From Taudactylus pleione (Eukaryota > Chordata > Amphibia > Anura > Myobatrachidae), in NCBI GenBank assembly GCA_031769625.1, contig JAUIMM010000601.1, forward strand, positions 7,402,001-7,466,000: a stretch of 64,000 nt of DNA. The letters are read 5' to 3'. A model generated the notes under the pieces. The model was not told the DNA's origin. It did no database searches and worked only from the letters and a program-made list of their open reading frames with translations. Position 1 is the first letter of the stretch. The number at the start of each line of letters is the position of its first letter. Position numbers and translations under genes: made by a program. Positions 34,395-44,696 of the stretch are shown here, piece after piece.

Positions 34395-34670
34395 ATAATA
34401 ACCCTTTACAGTTTAGTAACATTATCATGGTATATGTAGAACACCAGTTTGTATAAGTAGAATAACTCACAATGTCCCAGAAAATAAAAATATATCCTTC
34501 CAAATATTAAAATATCTATAATTGTCTCTGGTTTTTGACATGGGCGTTTCACCTACCAAGTGCTTTTGATACATTTCACAAACTAATTGTTTTTTTTCTG
34601 ATGAAACATGCATTGTTCAGCCATGCTACCCTGGCTCATCTCAGTCAAGTGGGCTCCTAGCTGCCAAGCA

Positions 34671-35200
34671 GTGATGTGCGGTGAGGTCAATGGCTGGGAA
34701 GGCACACATGGAGATGGATCCTGTTGCTGGGAGCCTGTCTCAGCCCCTACTCGCTGTAATTCTCCCCTGACCACACTAAGCTTCAGTGTCCATTGATTCT
34801 CTTACCTGCATCACTGTCTTCTCTTGCTGGTGCTGGGTGAGCTCCAGTCTCTAAACACTTCAGTGCACTTCCTGGTCACATGACACATCCAAGACACATT
34901 CAGAGGCATGCCTCTAGCTCTCTTTCTGTGCAGCTTACTGCCCGTGGTGTGGTCCTGCCCCCAGCTCTGCAAGCAGTGTCTGACTCTATAGAAATGAGGC
35001 TGAGCTGTTGCTGCCTCATCTCTTGTCTTCGTGCAGTCCCAGGGAGCTCCACAAAGCTGGTGAGTGTTAACTATAAATATGATTACAATAAACAAAGTAG
35101 ATGTTTATAAGTTATAAATATCTTCTTTCTATTGTTCTAATCATTTTTATATCAAATCACAGGAGTATGACAACGGTGGCTCTGCCTCCCCTGTCTACCC
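34671..35200. other. Possible hAT fragment, otherwise no gene
   Basis: 'cagtgatgtgcggtgaggtc' at about 34669 looks like a hAT terminal sequence. No inverted partner is visible within the next 600 bases. Small open frames here lack conservation signals. Confidence 0.3.
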
Positions 35201-35549
35201 TGATTGCACTTCCCTGCTGTCTAGGGTCTGAAGGCATTATTTGCCACAACAGACCTAGACATCATCATCTGTCCTCCTAATCCAGGCACCACATGCCCAA
35301 CCATTCAGGAGCCTATTCGGAAGCCTAGGATTGCAGGAGGGGAACTTTTTTTTTTTTTATTACCAGAATGGATCCATGTCAGCAGACCAGTTTGGCAAAG
35401 GAACCACCTGGACTACTTTTTCCAACGTTTGCAAAGGTGATGTGACCCCGGTTGAGTGGCTTTCAGTATCCTCTTAATACAATATGTTTTTATACTTAAA
35501 TTTCATTTCTTTTTGCCAAGGCTTTCAATAGAGGTTCCAATCAATAGAT

Positions 35550-36398
35550 CTACAGTAAAAAGATAGGCAATTTCTAGATAGACACCAAATGGTAGACAGT
35601 CAATAGGTAGACAGGGACTAAAGGTTGACAGGTACAACAGGTCGACATGGATGAAGATAGATATGGTCAAAAGGTTGACATTGAATTTGTCGACATAAAA
35701 ATGGTTCACACATTTTTTTTTTTTTTTTTTTTTTTGGTAAGGGTTAGGCACTTACCAGAGGGTTATGGTTAGACTCTAGTTGGGACGGTTAGGATGAGGC
35801 ACCCCAATCCTATTAGAATATACTACAACTATATAGGATTCCCCAGTTGTCCCTCACTTGGGTGGATGTTTTATGACCAACCTATATATACATATAACAT
35901 TAAGATATGAACAGAGACACGACGCAAGTAATTTTATTTAATTCATTTTTAATTCACATTCTCAGTGTTTTCTTTATATTTCACTTCATATAAGTTTTTT
36001 TGTGATCTTAAAATCAACATTAAAAGTTATATTTTATTTATATTCATCAGTGCGCCAACAAAGAGGACATTCTTTTCTTTCTCTTCTGCCTAATAGGATT
36101 AGGCACTTACCCTGACGGTTAGGCTTAGGCAATAGGAGGGACGGTTAGGGTTAGGCACTTACCAGAGGGTTAGGGTTAGACATTATTAGGTACGGTTAGA
36201 CACTTAGCCCAACGGTTAGGGTTAGGCATCAAAAGGGAGGGGTAGGGACCAAGGGGAGGGTTAGGGTGAAGATTAGAGTTCGAAAAAAAAAAACGTGTTG
36301 ACCATTTCAATGTCGACCTTTTGTACTTGTTTACCTACTGAATGACTACCATTAGTGTCTATCTAGACATTGTCTAATCTTTTTACTGTAGAGCTTTT
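35550..36398. mobile_element. Long-TIR element with TTAGG-rich interior
   Basis: The left end 'ctacagtaaaaagatagg' and the right end's complement 'ctacagtaaaaagattag' start inverted arms of about 95 bp built from 'tagacac', 'gtcgaca' and 'aggtagac' words. Inside are two blocks of telomere-like 'ggttagggttaggcac' text (35738-35800 and 36090-36265). An AT-rich middle (35860-36085) may be a later insertion. It is non-coding. Confidence 0.7.
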
Positions 36399-36725
36399 AT
36401 ACCAAACCTTTCCATAGACCGATACCAAGCCACCTAGGACTTTGTGGCTTCTATTCTTCTGTGCTTCTTTTCCTGCCTTCTATCTGGTCTAGTCGCAAAC
36501 AGAACAGAAGCAGGGAGATTTAGTTATATTTCCAGGGCACTTTCTCCCAGTGGTGAAAAATATAGCCACCATTATCGTGGCAATAATTGTTTTAATGGTA
36601 AGTCCCCTTATCATGTTTGTATTGTATATGCCATTTGTGCTAATGTGTAGCCTCTTGGAAAATAACTCCTTAAGGCATGCTAATTATTAAGCACATTTTT
36701 AACTTAAAAACATTTTTTCTTCAAG
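36399..36725. other. End of ODR4 intron 4
   Basis: No repeat recognised. The stretch ends in the acceptor 'ttttcttcaag' of the microexon. Confidence 0.5.
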
Positions 36726-36762
36726 GATTACATGCAGAACCTTTGATGTTGCAGATCCAAAG
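36726..36762 (+). CDS. ODR4: ODR4, fifth coding exon, 37-nt microexon (residues 148-160)
   Basis: One base completes the lysine codon split at 27419, then twelve codons encode ITCRTFDVADPK. This corresponds to the homologue's IFCRTYD--DPK. The acceptor is 'ttcttcaag' and the donor ag|gtaaaa. The exon is not obvious from any ATG-initiated frame and is recognised only by homology and phase agreement with both neighbours. Confidence 0.92.
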
Positions 36763-37769
36763 GTAAAAGTTACATATAAATATTTTTGAATGTACGTGAT
36801 TATCCACTGCCATCATGGGCTATATAAAAACACTGGGAGATATAGCCTGCTAGATGCTGGCATCGGCGAGATTCTGGCAGATTGGTTTTGCATTTTAAAT
36901 GATGCCGCTTTTAAAGTGGACAGGTTTGCTGAAATCTCGCCGATGCCTGCATCTCGCAGTCTACAGTATTATATTTCCCTGTGGTCATTTTAGCCATGTT
37001 TAACACTTCACAGATATCTTCTATTTGTAATATGCAAGTGTACCTGGAAGAATTGATAATGTTTTGAAGGCAAATGGTGGTCACACCATTTGTTTTAGAT
37101 CACTCTCCTGTTCACTCACTTTGCATTTTGTTAATTGATAAAAAAAAGACTATCAACACTTCCGTATTTGAAAACATTCTTACTTTGCAGCATTTTTTCC
37201 ACACCTGCCCAAAATTGTGTGTGTGTGTGTGTGTGTGTCTATTGTAAAACGGGTACTTAGTAAAGCAGTGGCTTTTTAATAGCAGCAAACACTGCACCTT
37301 AGCATACGTGAGGTTAGACCTGAACACTTACAGGCACATAATGGAAAATAAGCAAATAACATAAAAGTAAATGTCTCAGCACTCCTTGTGCTAATGTCTG
37401 TGGGCCCTCCAGGCCCTCGCACCTTAATGCTAACCACGACCCCCAACCTATTGCCTGGCCAGTTTGTCCAGCATCAGGAGCAAGGAGCATCACATGTGTG
37501 AGAGTTTAAACCCCTCCTGTGCTCCAGTGATTAGTTGCAGCTGGGCCCGTGCAACTGTGAAAACATGGGGTTCCATATTCTATTGCAGCTGTAGAATGTG
37601 CAGGTCTTGTTTTCCTCTCTCACTGTGACAACCTGGAATTCCACACCTCCACTGCTTTACTCCAGCCTCCCTTGGAGAGGGCTGATCCCACAGGAATGTG
37701 GGAATTCAGGTGAGAGATAACCCCTTCTCACCACAAAATAAATAAAAAATAAATAAATATATATATATA
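36763..37769. other. ODR4 intron 5, first part
   Basis: A small inverted pair ('gctggcatcggcgagat' near 36856 with 'atctcgccgatgcctgc' near 36933) suggests a worn MITE. A TG microsatellite occurs at 37217-37238. No gene is seen. Confidence 0.45.
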
Positions 37770-37851
37770 GTGTGTAAATAGCAAAAAACTGATATAAAGC
37801 GCACACTGTGCTATGTGAGTGCAAATATTGCAAGGAAACAGACATTAATAG

Positions 37852-37854
<3 letters not shown>

Positions 37855-37921
<67 letters not shown>
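37855..37921. repeat. (AT)n microsatellite
   Basis: About 33 uninterrupted TA/AT units. Frames through it give Ile-Tyr repeats that are artefacts. Confidence 0.95.
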
Positions 37922-37925
<4 letters not shown>

Positions 37926-37940
37926 ATGTAACACACACAT

Positions 37941-38041
37941 GGCTTATCTGAATATGGAAAGGTAAGTTCATGAGAAGTGGAGTCACTGGAAACTCCTGAC
38001 TCCACTTCTCATGAACTTACCTTTCCATATTCAGATAAGCC
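37941..38041. repeat. Perfect 45-bp inverted repeat, 11-nt loop
   Basis: Arms 37941-37985 and 37997-38041 are exactly complementary, enclosing 'ctggaaactcc'. The arm starts 'ggcttatctgaatatgg' and ends 'gagaagtggagtca'. If transcribed in the ODR4 intron it would form a mismatch-free hairpin. Confidence 0.95.
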
Positions 38042-38924
38042 ATTCCCTTTGTATCCCTCCATTTTCTATTCTTCTACATTTTTTATTCCTTTATTTTTAT
38101 GCTAACTGTTTTTAAGATCTGTCAGTGGCATACTCATTATATGTATTGTATGTTGTTCGCCCCTTTTGCTCGGGGTATTCTTGTAATTAAATTTATATAC
38201 TTTTTATGAATTCATTATCTATTAAGTTATAGTGATTTTTTAATATTTATTATTATATTTGCACTTGTTGCACATGCACGGTCCACACTTTATATTGTAA
38301 ATTTGCACATATTCGTAAGCCTTGGTGTTACATACATATGTGTATATATACATATATATTATCTATTAATGTCTGCATTCTTGCAATATTTGCACTCATA
38401 TAGCACAGTGTGCGCTTTATATCAGTTTTTGCTATTTACACATTCTTTTAACAAATCACCATTGTTAATATTCTACTGATAAGCTGACACCCATAACATT
38501 GGGGAGTGCTTTTAAATACTCTTGTTTTGAAATATTAATTACCTGAACTGCGGGTCATTTTTAATTGTGAAGGGACTCTGATTCTCTCTGGTGCTATAAT
38601 CTCTCTCTATATATAGATATAGATATATACACATATACATACACACACACACACCAGGTAATATAAGTATTGAACAAATCAACATTTTTCTCAGTAAATA
38701 TATTTGTAATGGGGCTATTGTAATGACATTTTCACCAAATGTCAGCAACAACCAATGCAATCCACACATGCAAAGAACCATAGATGTCCATAAATTAAGT
38801 TTTGTGTAATAATGTGAAATGACACTGGGAAAAAGTATTGAACACGCTTACTGAAATTTATTTAATACTTCGTACAAAAGCCTTTGTTGGTAATGACAGC
38901 TTCAAGATGCCTCCTGTATAGAGA

Positions 38925-39432
38925 AACGGAATCGGTATGGAATCCTGGCTGCCGCATGGCCGGCAGTTCGATTCCTGGCAGCGGCAGCCCGACAGATCAG
39001 CGGAGCCCGGCAGCGCTGGAAATCACGATCGTCCCTGAGGTAAGTATAAACTAACCTAACCCCCTAACCCTAGCCCTCCTTAGGGGTGCCTAACCCTAAC
39101 CTCCCCCCAAGTGCCTAACCCTAATCCCCCCTCTAAGTGCCTAACCCTAACCCCCCCCCTTCCCCGCTGCCTAAACCTAAGTCCCCCCGGGGGTGCCTAA
39201 CCCTCCCGGGGGGGTTCCTAATCCTAGGTCCCCCCGCTGGTGCCCTAAACCTAACCCTCCCCCCCACGGCTGTCCTCTCGCGGATCGGGATGCCGGGGCG
39301 CCGCGGTCTCCTGGCATCGGGTAATTGACAGGCGTCTAGATATAGACGCCAGTCATTTATCCCACGCCGGGATAAAGCAGCCGGGAAGCCGGCTGTCGGT
39401 ATTAAGGCAGCCGGTTTCCCGACTGCATACCG
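38925..39432. mobile_element. TTAGGG-rich inserted element, copy A
   Basis: The Tc1 coding-side text breaks after 'tgtatagagaaac' and resumes at 'gagaatctagtcgcatgc', giving near-repeat flanks 'gagaaac'/'gagaatc'. The ends ('ggaatcggtatgg' and '...gcatacc') are imperfectly inverted. The interior has many 'cctaaccctaacc'-like units between 39055 and 39260. It is related to the element at 45331-45840. Confidence 0.7.
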
Positions 39433-39439
39433 GAGAATC

Positions 39440-40340
39440 TAGTCGCATGCATTGCTTGGGTGTGATTTTGGCCCATTCTTCCACACAAACAGTCTTCAAA
39501 TCTTGCAGGTTCCATGGGCCTCTTCTATGATCTCTGCTCTTAAGTTCTTTCCATAGATATTCAATTAGATTCAAGTCAGGTGATTGGCTGGACCATTCTA
39601 GCAGCTTTCATTTCTTTCTCTGAAACCAATTGGGAGTGTCCTTGGCTGTGTGTTTGGGATCATTGTCTTGCTGAAATGTCCACCCTCGTTTCATCTTCAG
39701 CATCCTGGTAGATGGCAGCAGATTTTTATCAAGAATGTCTCGGTACATTTTTCCATGAATCCTTCCTTCAACTGTATGAAGTATGCCAGTACCGTATACT
39801 GAAAAACAGCCCCACAACATGATGTTCCCACCTCCAAACTTCACTTTTGGTATGCTGTTTTTGTGGTGATGTGCAGTGACATTTCTCCTCCAAACATGGT
39901 GTGTATTATGGCATCCAAAGAGTTCAATTTAATCTCATGTGACCAGACTATATTCTCCCAGTGTTTCACAGGCTTTTCCAAATGTTGTACAGCAAACTTT
40001 AAACAGGCTTCAACATGCTTTTTCTTCAGCAATGGAGTCTTGCGCGGTGAGCGTGCATATACAGCCCATGGCGGTTGAGTGCATTACTTATTGTTTTATT
40101 TGAAACAATTATACTTGCTAATTCCAGGTCTTTCTGAAGCTGTCCACAAGTGGTTTTTGGCTATTGGACAACTCTTCTGATAATTCTTTTCACTCCTCTG
40201 TCAGAAATCTTGCGAGGAGCACCTGGTTGTGGCCGGTTTATGTTGAAATGATGTTCTTTCCACTTCCTGATTATGGCCCCAACAGTGCTCAGTGGAACAT
40301 TCAGAAGTTTAGAAAATGTATTGCAACAATAAGGTTGTGA
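39440..40340 (-). pseudogene. Tc1-family transposase remnant
   Basis: Minus-strand frames contain '[14 protein letters not shown]' (where WSDE is usual, so the first catalytic Asp is lost), '[18 protein letters not shown]', '[11 protein letters not shown]' (second Asp present) and '[11 protein letters not shown]' (third residue E in the NPIE-equivalent, with P replaced by L). Frames change at about 39841 and 39600. The N-terminal DNA-binding part near 40100-40340 is only faintly readable. It is non-functional. Confidence 0.85.
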
Positions 40341-40633
40341 AGGTCTTTGTTTTTACCCATCATCAGATGTTTCTTGTGTGACACCTTGGTAATGAGACAC
40401 CTTTTTATAGGCCATCAGTTGGGACTGAACAAGCTTATATTAATTTGCACTGACCAGGGGCAGGATTGCTTTCTAATTACTGATAGATTTCAGCTGGTGT
40501 CTTGGCTTTCCATGCCTGTTTGCGCATCCCTTTCTTCATGTGTTCAATCCTTTTTCCCTGTGTCATTTCACATAATTATACATAAGTTAATTTATGGACA
40601 TCTATGGTTTGATTTCTTTGCATGTATGGATTT

Positions 40634-40983
40634 GGGCAGCACAGACGATGTAATGGTTAGCATACTGCCTCACAGCACTGAGGTTGTGGGTTTGATTCCC
40701 AGCACGGCCCTAACTGTGTGGAGTTTGTATATTCTCCCGGTGCTTGTGTGGGTTTCCTCCGGGTACTCCGGTTTCCTCCCACACTCCAAAAATATGCTGG
40801 TAGGCTAATTTGCTCCCAACAAAATTAACCGTTGTGTGTAGATGTGGGTGTGAGCATGTGGTAGGAAACATAGATTGTAAGCTCCACTGGGGCAGGGACT
40901 GATGTGAATGGCCAAATATTCTCTGTAAAGCGCTGCGAAATATGTGTGCACTATATAAATAACTGGTAATAATAATAATTATT
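40634..40983 (+). mobile_element. tRNA-derived SINE, copy 2 (plus strand)
   Basis: It runs from 'gggcagcacagacgatg' to '...aactggtaataataataatt' and is inserted in the Tc1 right inverted repeat. The B-box-like 'gtgggtttgattccc' is at 40686-40700. This copy gives the cleanest boundaries because the Tc1 sequence resumes with 'gccgacatttgg'. Confidence 0.88.
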
Positions 40984-41099
40984 GCCGACATTTGGTGCCA
41001 ATTTCATTACAATAGCCCCATTACAAATATATTTACTGAGAAAAATGTTGATGTGCTCAATACTTAATTTACCCGCTGTATATATAAAATGGAATGGTG

Positions 41100-41775
41100 G
41101 GTGGCTGCTTGTCTTTTCAGTGTGATGATTATTGGCAAATCGTCTGAGAGATCTAGGAATAGTGAAGAGAAGACATGCGCCTCATAGTGTAATATATTAA
41201 AAATATGCATAGAGTGGTATAATTAAGACTTAAGTATGTGAAATAGTTCTTATGTGTGATAATAACCGGTCAGTGTTTCTTCATAGGTGTTATTTATCCC
41301 ATCTCCAGAGTCAGTCCTGGGCTTTGCGATGGGATCCAAAGGATAGTGGGGTAAAAGAAAATGTACAAACAATAGTGTAAATCCTGTGAGGTATTGGAAG
41401 TGAGGAAAACACACACAAAAAGGGTGCAATATGCTCCTGTGCGCAAAGTGAATTTTGCATACCAGAAGAACATTTTTTATAGCTTATCTGATCGATTGTA
41501 GATCGGGGTTGTTGTGTCTTCACTTCAAGAAATAGAAAATATTTTGTTTATCTGTAGTAGTTGTCCTATATAATACTGCAATTGATAGTCCAGAGCAATC
41601 CAATCCACTGTTGGATGTTAACTTGGTAGCAACGTCAAAGTACAATAACCAGGATCCAGTATAATCCCCTGATGAAGTCCTAAAAGGATGAAACATGTAG
41701 GGACTGTACATTATAAGGACTACTACCTCTGATGGCAATGAGAAAGGTTTATACATAAACAAATTCAGACCTCTC
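41100..41775 (+). mobile_element. PLE-type terminal remnant with hammerhead-like motif
   Basis: No ORF is readable. The block containing the motif at 41665-41703, including 'ggatgaaacatgtagg', resembles the terminal region seen in PLEs. The outer limits are uncertain. Left of 41300 I see nothing diagnostic. Confidence 0.45.
41665..41703 (+). ncRNA. Hammerhead-ribozyme-like motif (minimal type I)
   Basis: All core parts occur in order: stem I 'tccc' (41665-41668), CTGATGA (41669-41675), a stem II hairpin of about 5 bp with an AAA loop (41677-41689), GAAA (41690-41693), a short CATG in place of stem III, cleavage dinucleotide TA after G, and 'ggga' (41700-41703) closing stem I. Minimal hammerheads with very short stem III are known from PLE terminal repeats. 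Activity is inferred, not shown. Confidence 0.6.
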
Positions 41776-41836
41776 AGTGCGTAAATTTATTCAACTCGTA
41801 CTGGTATTCGTATAATCAATAGTATGACCTTGGTAC

Positions 41837-42440
41837 AGATTACTTTTCCACATAATCCCCATACTTGTCTAAGCATTTGTTCCAATGGTACGCCAAGGCA
41901 TAGATCTCTTTCTTCAATGGTCTAAAGAGATGGAAATCACTTGATGCCAGGGCAGGGCTGTAGGGAGAATGGTCCAGTACCCCCCAATGGTAGTGAAGTA
42001 ACAACTCACGCGTGTGGTTGGCTGAGTATGGGCTGGCGTTACCGTGCAGCAATACGACACCTATTCACAGCAACCCAGGTCGTTTTTGACTAATTGCCCT
42101 CCGCAACCGGCTCAATGTGTCACAATAGAGGACATCATTCACAGTATTTCTGTTGCTCCCTCCTTATGGTACCGCGTCAAGTGCATGAGAGAATTCCATT
42201 GTGTTGGTTTTGTGAACTTCTGTAAGTTGTTTCGATATCCAGCGTGAACACTTTTTCCTGTATCTCTCACTAACTCAAATGCGTCTTTCCTCTGATTTAG
42301 ACCTTCAGTGCTGCACAAATTGTCATTTGTGGTGGAATGTGCTTGGCCAGCTGGATCGCTGCTCATCTTGAACATCTGTCTTGACGTTATCAAAGGCAGT
42401 ACACCAAACCTATTTCTGTGACATGACGTTATCACTGTAC
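41837..42440 (-). pseudogene. mariner-family transposase remnant
   Basis: The minus strand reads 'YCDTLSRLRRAISQKRPGLL', a stop, then 'IGVVLLHGNASPYSANHTREL' and 'VLDHSPYSPALASSDFHLF', closing with 'WNKCLDKYGDYVEK'. This is the C-terminal half of a mariner DD34D transposase. The second catalytic Asp (normally LLHDN) is Gly, while the third (PSD-equivalent 'SSD') is kept. A block is deleted between 'PLKKEIYAL' and the C-terminal 'KCLDKYGDY'. The upstream part to 42440 is only loosely readable. Confidence 0.8.
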
Positions 42441-42639
42441 ACCTCGACGCGTTGGCAATGAATTTCAGCTGCTGATGTGCCCTTTAGATGCATAAATCTG
42501 ATCACACTACGCACCTCAATGTTTGACCATGTTTCTGCCAGCCCCGCCATCTTACAACTGATGTTGGGGCAGTGGTCTGCCTGCTGTGTGGCCTGGTGGG
42601 AAATTAAAATGAATTAGAGAACATTAGACACATATAAAC

Positions 42640-42733
42640 ATATGTAGAGGTGCAGCACTTGTGGATCCCTTAAGCAGCACAGCTTGCTTCAACACTTCAG
42701 TGTCTTTATTACTTCACACTGTCATCAGGAGTA
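42640..42733 (-). mobile_element. PLE-like terminal fragment, broken by Helitron
   Basis: The minus strand has CTGATGA (42722-42728) followed by a 'cagtgt...acactg' stem and then GAAG instead of GAAA, a decayed hammerhead-like arrangement. The Helitron at 42734 interrupts it. Confidence 0.4.
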
Positions 42734-43582
42734 TCTACTATATAAAAGCGAAAATTTGTCCTTCTGTCTTTCTATACAAATCCACAGTTTACAAGCCATG
42801 ATCGTGAAATTTTACATACGAGTGTAATAAAACACGGCCGAGGCAACTAAAAAAATGTTTAAATCAAAATTAATTACTGTTTATTTTTAATTACTTAAAA
42901 AACACAATTTTTGCTGGACGCTCATTGTGGGGCCTTGCACTCAGTACTGCTATCTGCTGCCTCCAGTGGTGATATTTAAGAACTTTCTTCTCTCTACTAT
43001 TTATACTATTTCTGTCCTTCTGTCTTTGTATACAAATCCACAGTTTACAAGCCAAGATCGTGAAATTTTACATACGAGCGTATTAAAATTTAAAACACGC
43101 CCGAGGCAGCTAAAACAATTTGAAATTACTGTTCATTTTTAATGAATTAAAAAACACAATTTTGGCTGTACGCTCATTGTGGGGCCCCACAATGAGCAAC
43201 ACAATACGCTCGGAGCGAGCGTTTTGTCTTGTCATGATCTTAATGTTTATTATCGAAGAGAGCTTTAGCAGGCTTTCCCAGCATTCTGAGCTGTCTGACT
43301 ATACCAAATTACGCAACATCATTGACCTCTTTCTTCGAACTGTGTCAAAATGATGACTTGGCAAGGACCCGGCTGTACTGTGAGCTGTCAAAATATTACA
43401 CATGGAATGTTTCTGGAAAGTTTATGCGCAGAAAACAGGGAGTCGCTGTAGATGCTCATCCTGGTATCAGAGCAACAGAAGCTGTTGGCCGTGTTTTTTT
43501 TGTGAGGCCTGCCTAAGGACAGGTTTGTTGGAGGATGATGTGTAAACAAACATTCCCGGGCAACGCCGGGTACTCCAGCTAG
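42734..43582 (+). mobile_element. Non-autonomous Helitron
   Basis: It begins TCTACTATATAAAAG after an A (42733) and ends with a hairpin 'cccgggcaacgccggg' (43554-43570), a short spacer and CTAG before a T (43583). This is the A^TC...CTAG^T arrangement of Helitrons, which leave no target duplication. Two diverged direct repeats of about 110 bp ('tccacagtttacaagcca', 'gtgaaattttacatacga') occur at 42780-42910 and 43031-43160. Confidence 0.9.
43250..43516 (+). pseudogene. Fragment of Helitron Rep/helicase polyprotein
   Basis: The frame at 43322-43516 encodes 'YYTWNVSGKFMRRKQG' and 'EAVGRVFFVRPA', matching the conserved 'YYTWN ... RRKxG ... GRVYxVxP' segment of Helitron polyproteins. The upstream part of the same reading ('FFELCQND') also fits. 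Only about 65 residues remain. The Rep and helicase catalytic motifs are absent, so this Helitron is an internal-deletion derivative. Confidence 0.8.
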
Positions 43583-43736
43583 TAAGGAATAAAACAAAAC
43601 CTACATACCATTTCCCACGTGTGAATGCTGGCTTCTTTGCATGAGACCATACCTAATTACCACAGGGAATAATCTCTGGGAATCCATAACAGTTGATTTT
43701 GAATAGGTTACTTACCAATTAATGCAGAAAAAAAAG

Positions 43737-43918
43737 ATGTATTATCTCCCAGTCAGTACATCCTGCATCACAAGCTGCAGTACAAGGCTTCAAATTGCAT
43801 CAATCCATCTTAAATGTCATATCCCCTTGTAGACCATGATCAAGATAATCACATATAGCATATGTACAGCCTTGTACAGCAGCTTGTGATGCAGGATGTA
43901 CTGTCTGAGTGGTAATAA
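43737..43918. mobile_element. Foldback MITE
   Basis: 'agtacatcctgcatcacaag' near 43756 is inverted at 43883-43902, with 'ctgcagtacaaggct' and 'agccttgtacagcag' extending the arms. An AC microsatellite (43920-43948) abuts it. Confidence 0.75.
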
Positions 43919-43919
43919 A

Positions 43920-43948
43920 TACACACACACACACACACACACACACAT
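43920..43948. repeat. (AC)n microsatellite
   Basis: An uninterrupted AC run follows the foldback. Confidence 0.95.
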
Positions 43949-44021
43949 ATGATACTGCTAATTTTTTTCTTCATGCATGATAAATATCTATACTTTTTCT
44001 TTTTTTTATCTTTTTCTTAAG

Positions 44022-44159
44022 AGTACTGCTAAACCAGCAGATTGGAAATACCAAAGCACATCTTTATCTTGGCTTACCATAGAATGTAACCTCAATGTAG
44101 ACCTGACATTTCCGATGTCTTCGACCACTTCTTATCAAGAGCAGCAAAAGAGTGCGAGG
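44022..44159 (+). CDS. ODR4: ODR4, sixth coding exon (residues 161-206)
   Basis: The acceptor 'tttttcttaag' ends at 44021. The 138-nt exon (phase 0 to 0) encodes STAKPADWKYQS, then a beta-rich segment with 'SWLTIECNLNVDLTFP'. It matches ODR4 'SSARPADWKYQS ... SWLSLECTV-INI-IP'. The donor is agg|gtacgt. Confidence 0.94.
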
Positions 44160-44600
44160 GTACGTGCTTAATGATTAGTTTTATAATGTACTGAATTTAC
44201 ATGTTCAATTTTTTTATTGAAAATGCAAATTGGAAGGGACATATAGCTCTTCTGAAGCCTGATGTCATACAAAAGTGTATGAAGTTCTGAGACATCTATG
44301 GTTCATTTGTGTAGCACTGATGTAGAGTATTACATTACATGAAAAAATATAATGTAGACAGTTATTATACTGTATAAATATATAAAATATGATTGTTGTG
44401 CATGAATTCTCCTAGATGGATGACATGTCTTGTGTACACTGTCATTTTGCATATATTTGTCTACCATTACCCAAAACTGCTTTGAGGTAACAAAAACTAT
44501 GTTTTCATTGTTCTTGTGTGAGTTTTATAGTATATTCAGTGAATATAGCATGTGCGGGTTTTGAGAAGCTGTGCAGCTAGATCTTGCCTTTATTTTGTAG

Positions 44601-44696
44601 AATGGCCTATCACAATGGGCAAAGGACCTGGAAAATGCTGTTATTCTTTTTAATGGACAAGTGAAAGATAAAGACGCTGACCTGGTTGAAGAGCAG
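44601..44696 (+). CDS. ODR4: ODR4, seventh coding exon (residues 207-238)
   Basis: The acceptor 'ttattttgtag' ends at 44600. The 96-nt exon encodes NGLSQWAKDLENAVILFNGQ then VKDKDADLVEEQ, matching 'NGLTRWAKEIENGVYLINGQVKDEDCDLLEGQ' in the human protein by eye. The donor is cag|gtaaga. The next expected exon is not in the remaining 19.3 kb, so about half the protein, including the C-terminal transmembrane helix of the family, lies beyond the window. Confidence 0.94.

Larger units (their letters stand above)
37770..38452. mobile_element. Large foldback with AT microsatellite and perfect hairpin
   Basis: The outer arms of about 90 bp (37770-37862 and 38356-38452) are inverted: 'aaactgatataaagcgcac' on the left mirrors 'gtgcgctttatatcagttt' on the right. 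Between them lie an (AT)n tract (37855-37921) and the perfect hairpin at 37941-38041. The centre (38045-38340) is AT-rich. Confidence 0.8.
38652..41078 (-). mobile_element. Tc1-like element split by two insertions
   Basis: The left end ('aatataagtattgaacaaat', 'ttctcagtaaatatatttgt') and right end ('acaaatatatttactgagaa' to 'acccgctg') are inverted. The transposase lies on the minus strand between them. One unrelated element (about 38925-39432) interrupts it at the left, and a SINE (40634-40983) sits in the right inverted repeat. TA follows the right end. Confidence 0.85.

Noticed and set aside
37657..38005. Ile/Tyr repeat protein
   Set aside because: Translation of an (AT)n microsatellite.
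39055..39260. Interstitial telomere
   Set aside because: The CCCTAA-like units are irregular and lie inside a bounded insertion in a Tc1. A true telomeric tract is not supported.
40634..40720. Functional tRNA gene
   Set aside because: It has A- and B-box-like parts but no cloverleaf that I can complete, and it is the head of a SINE present at least three times.
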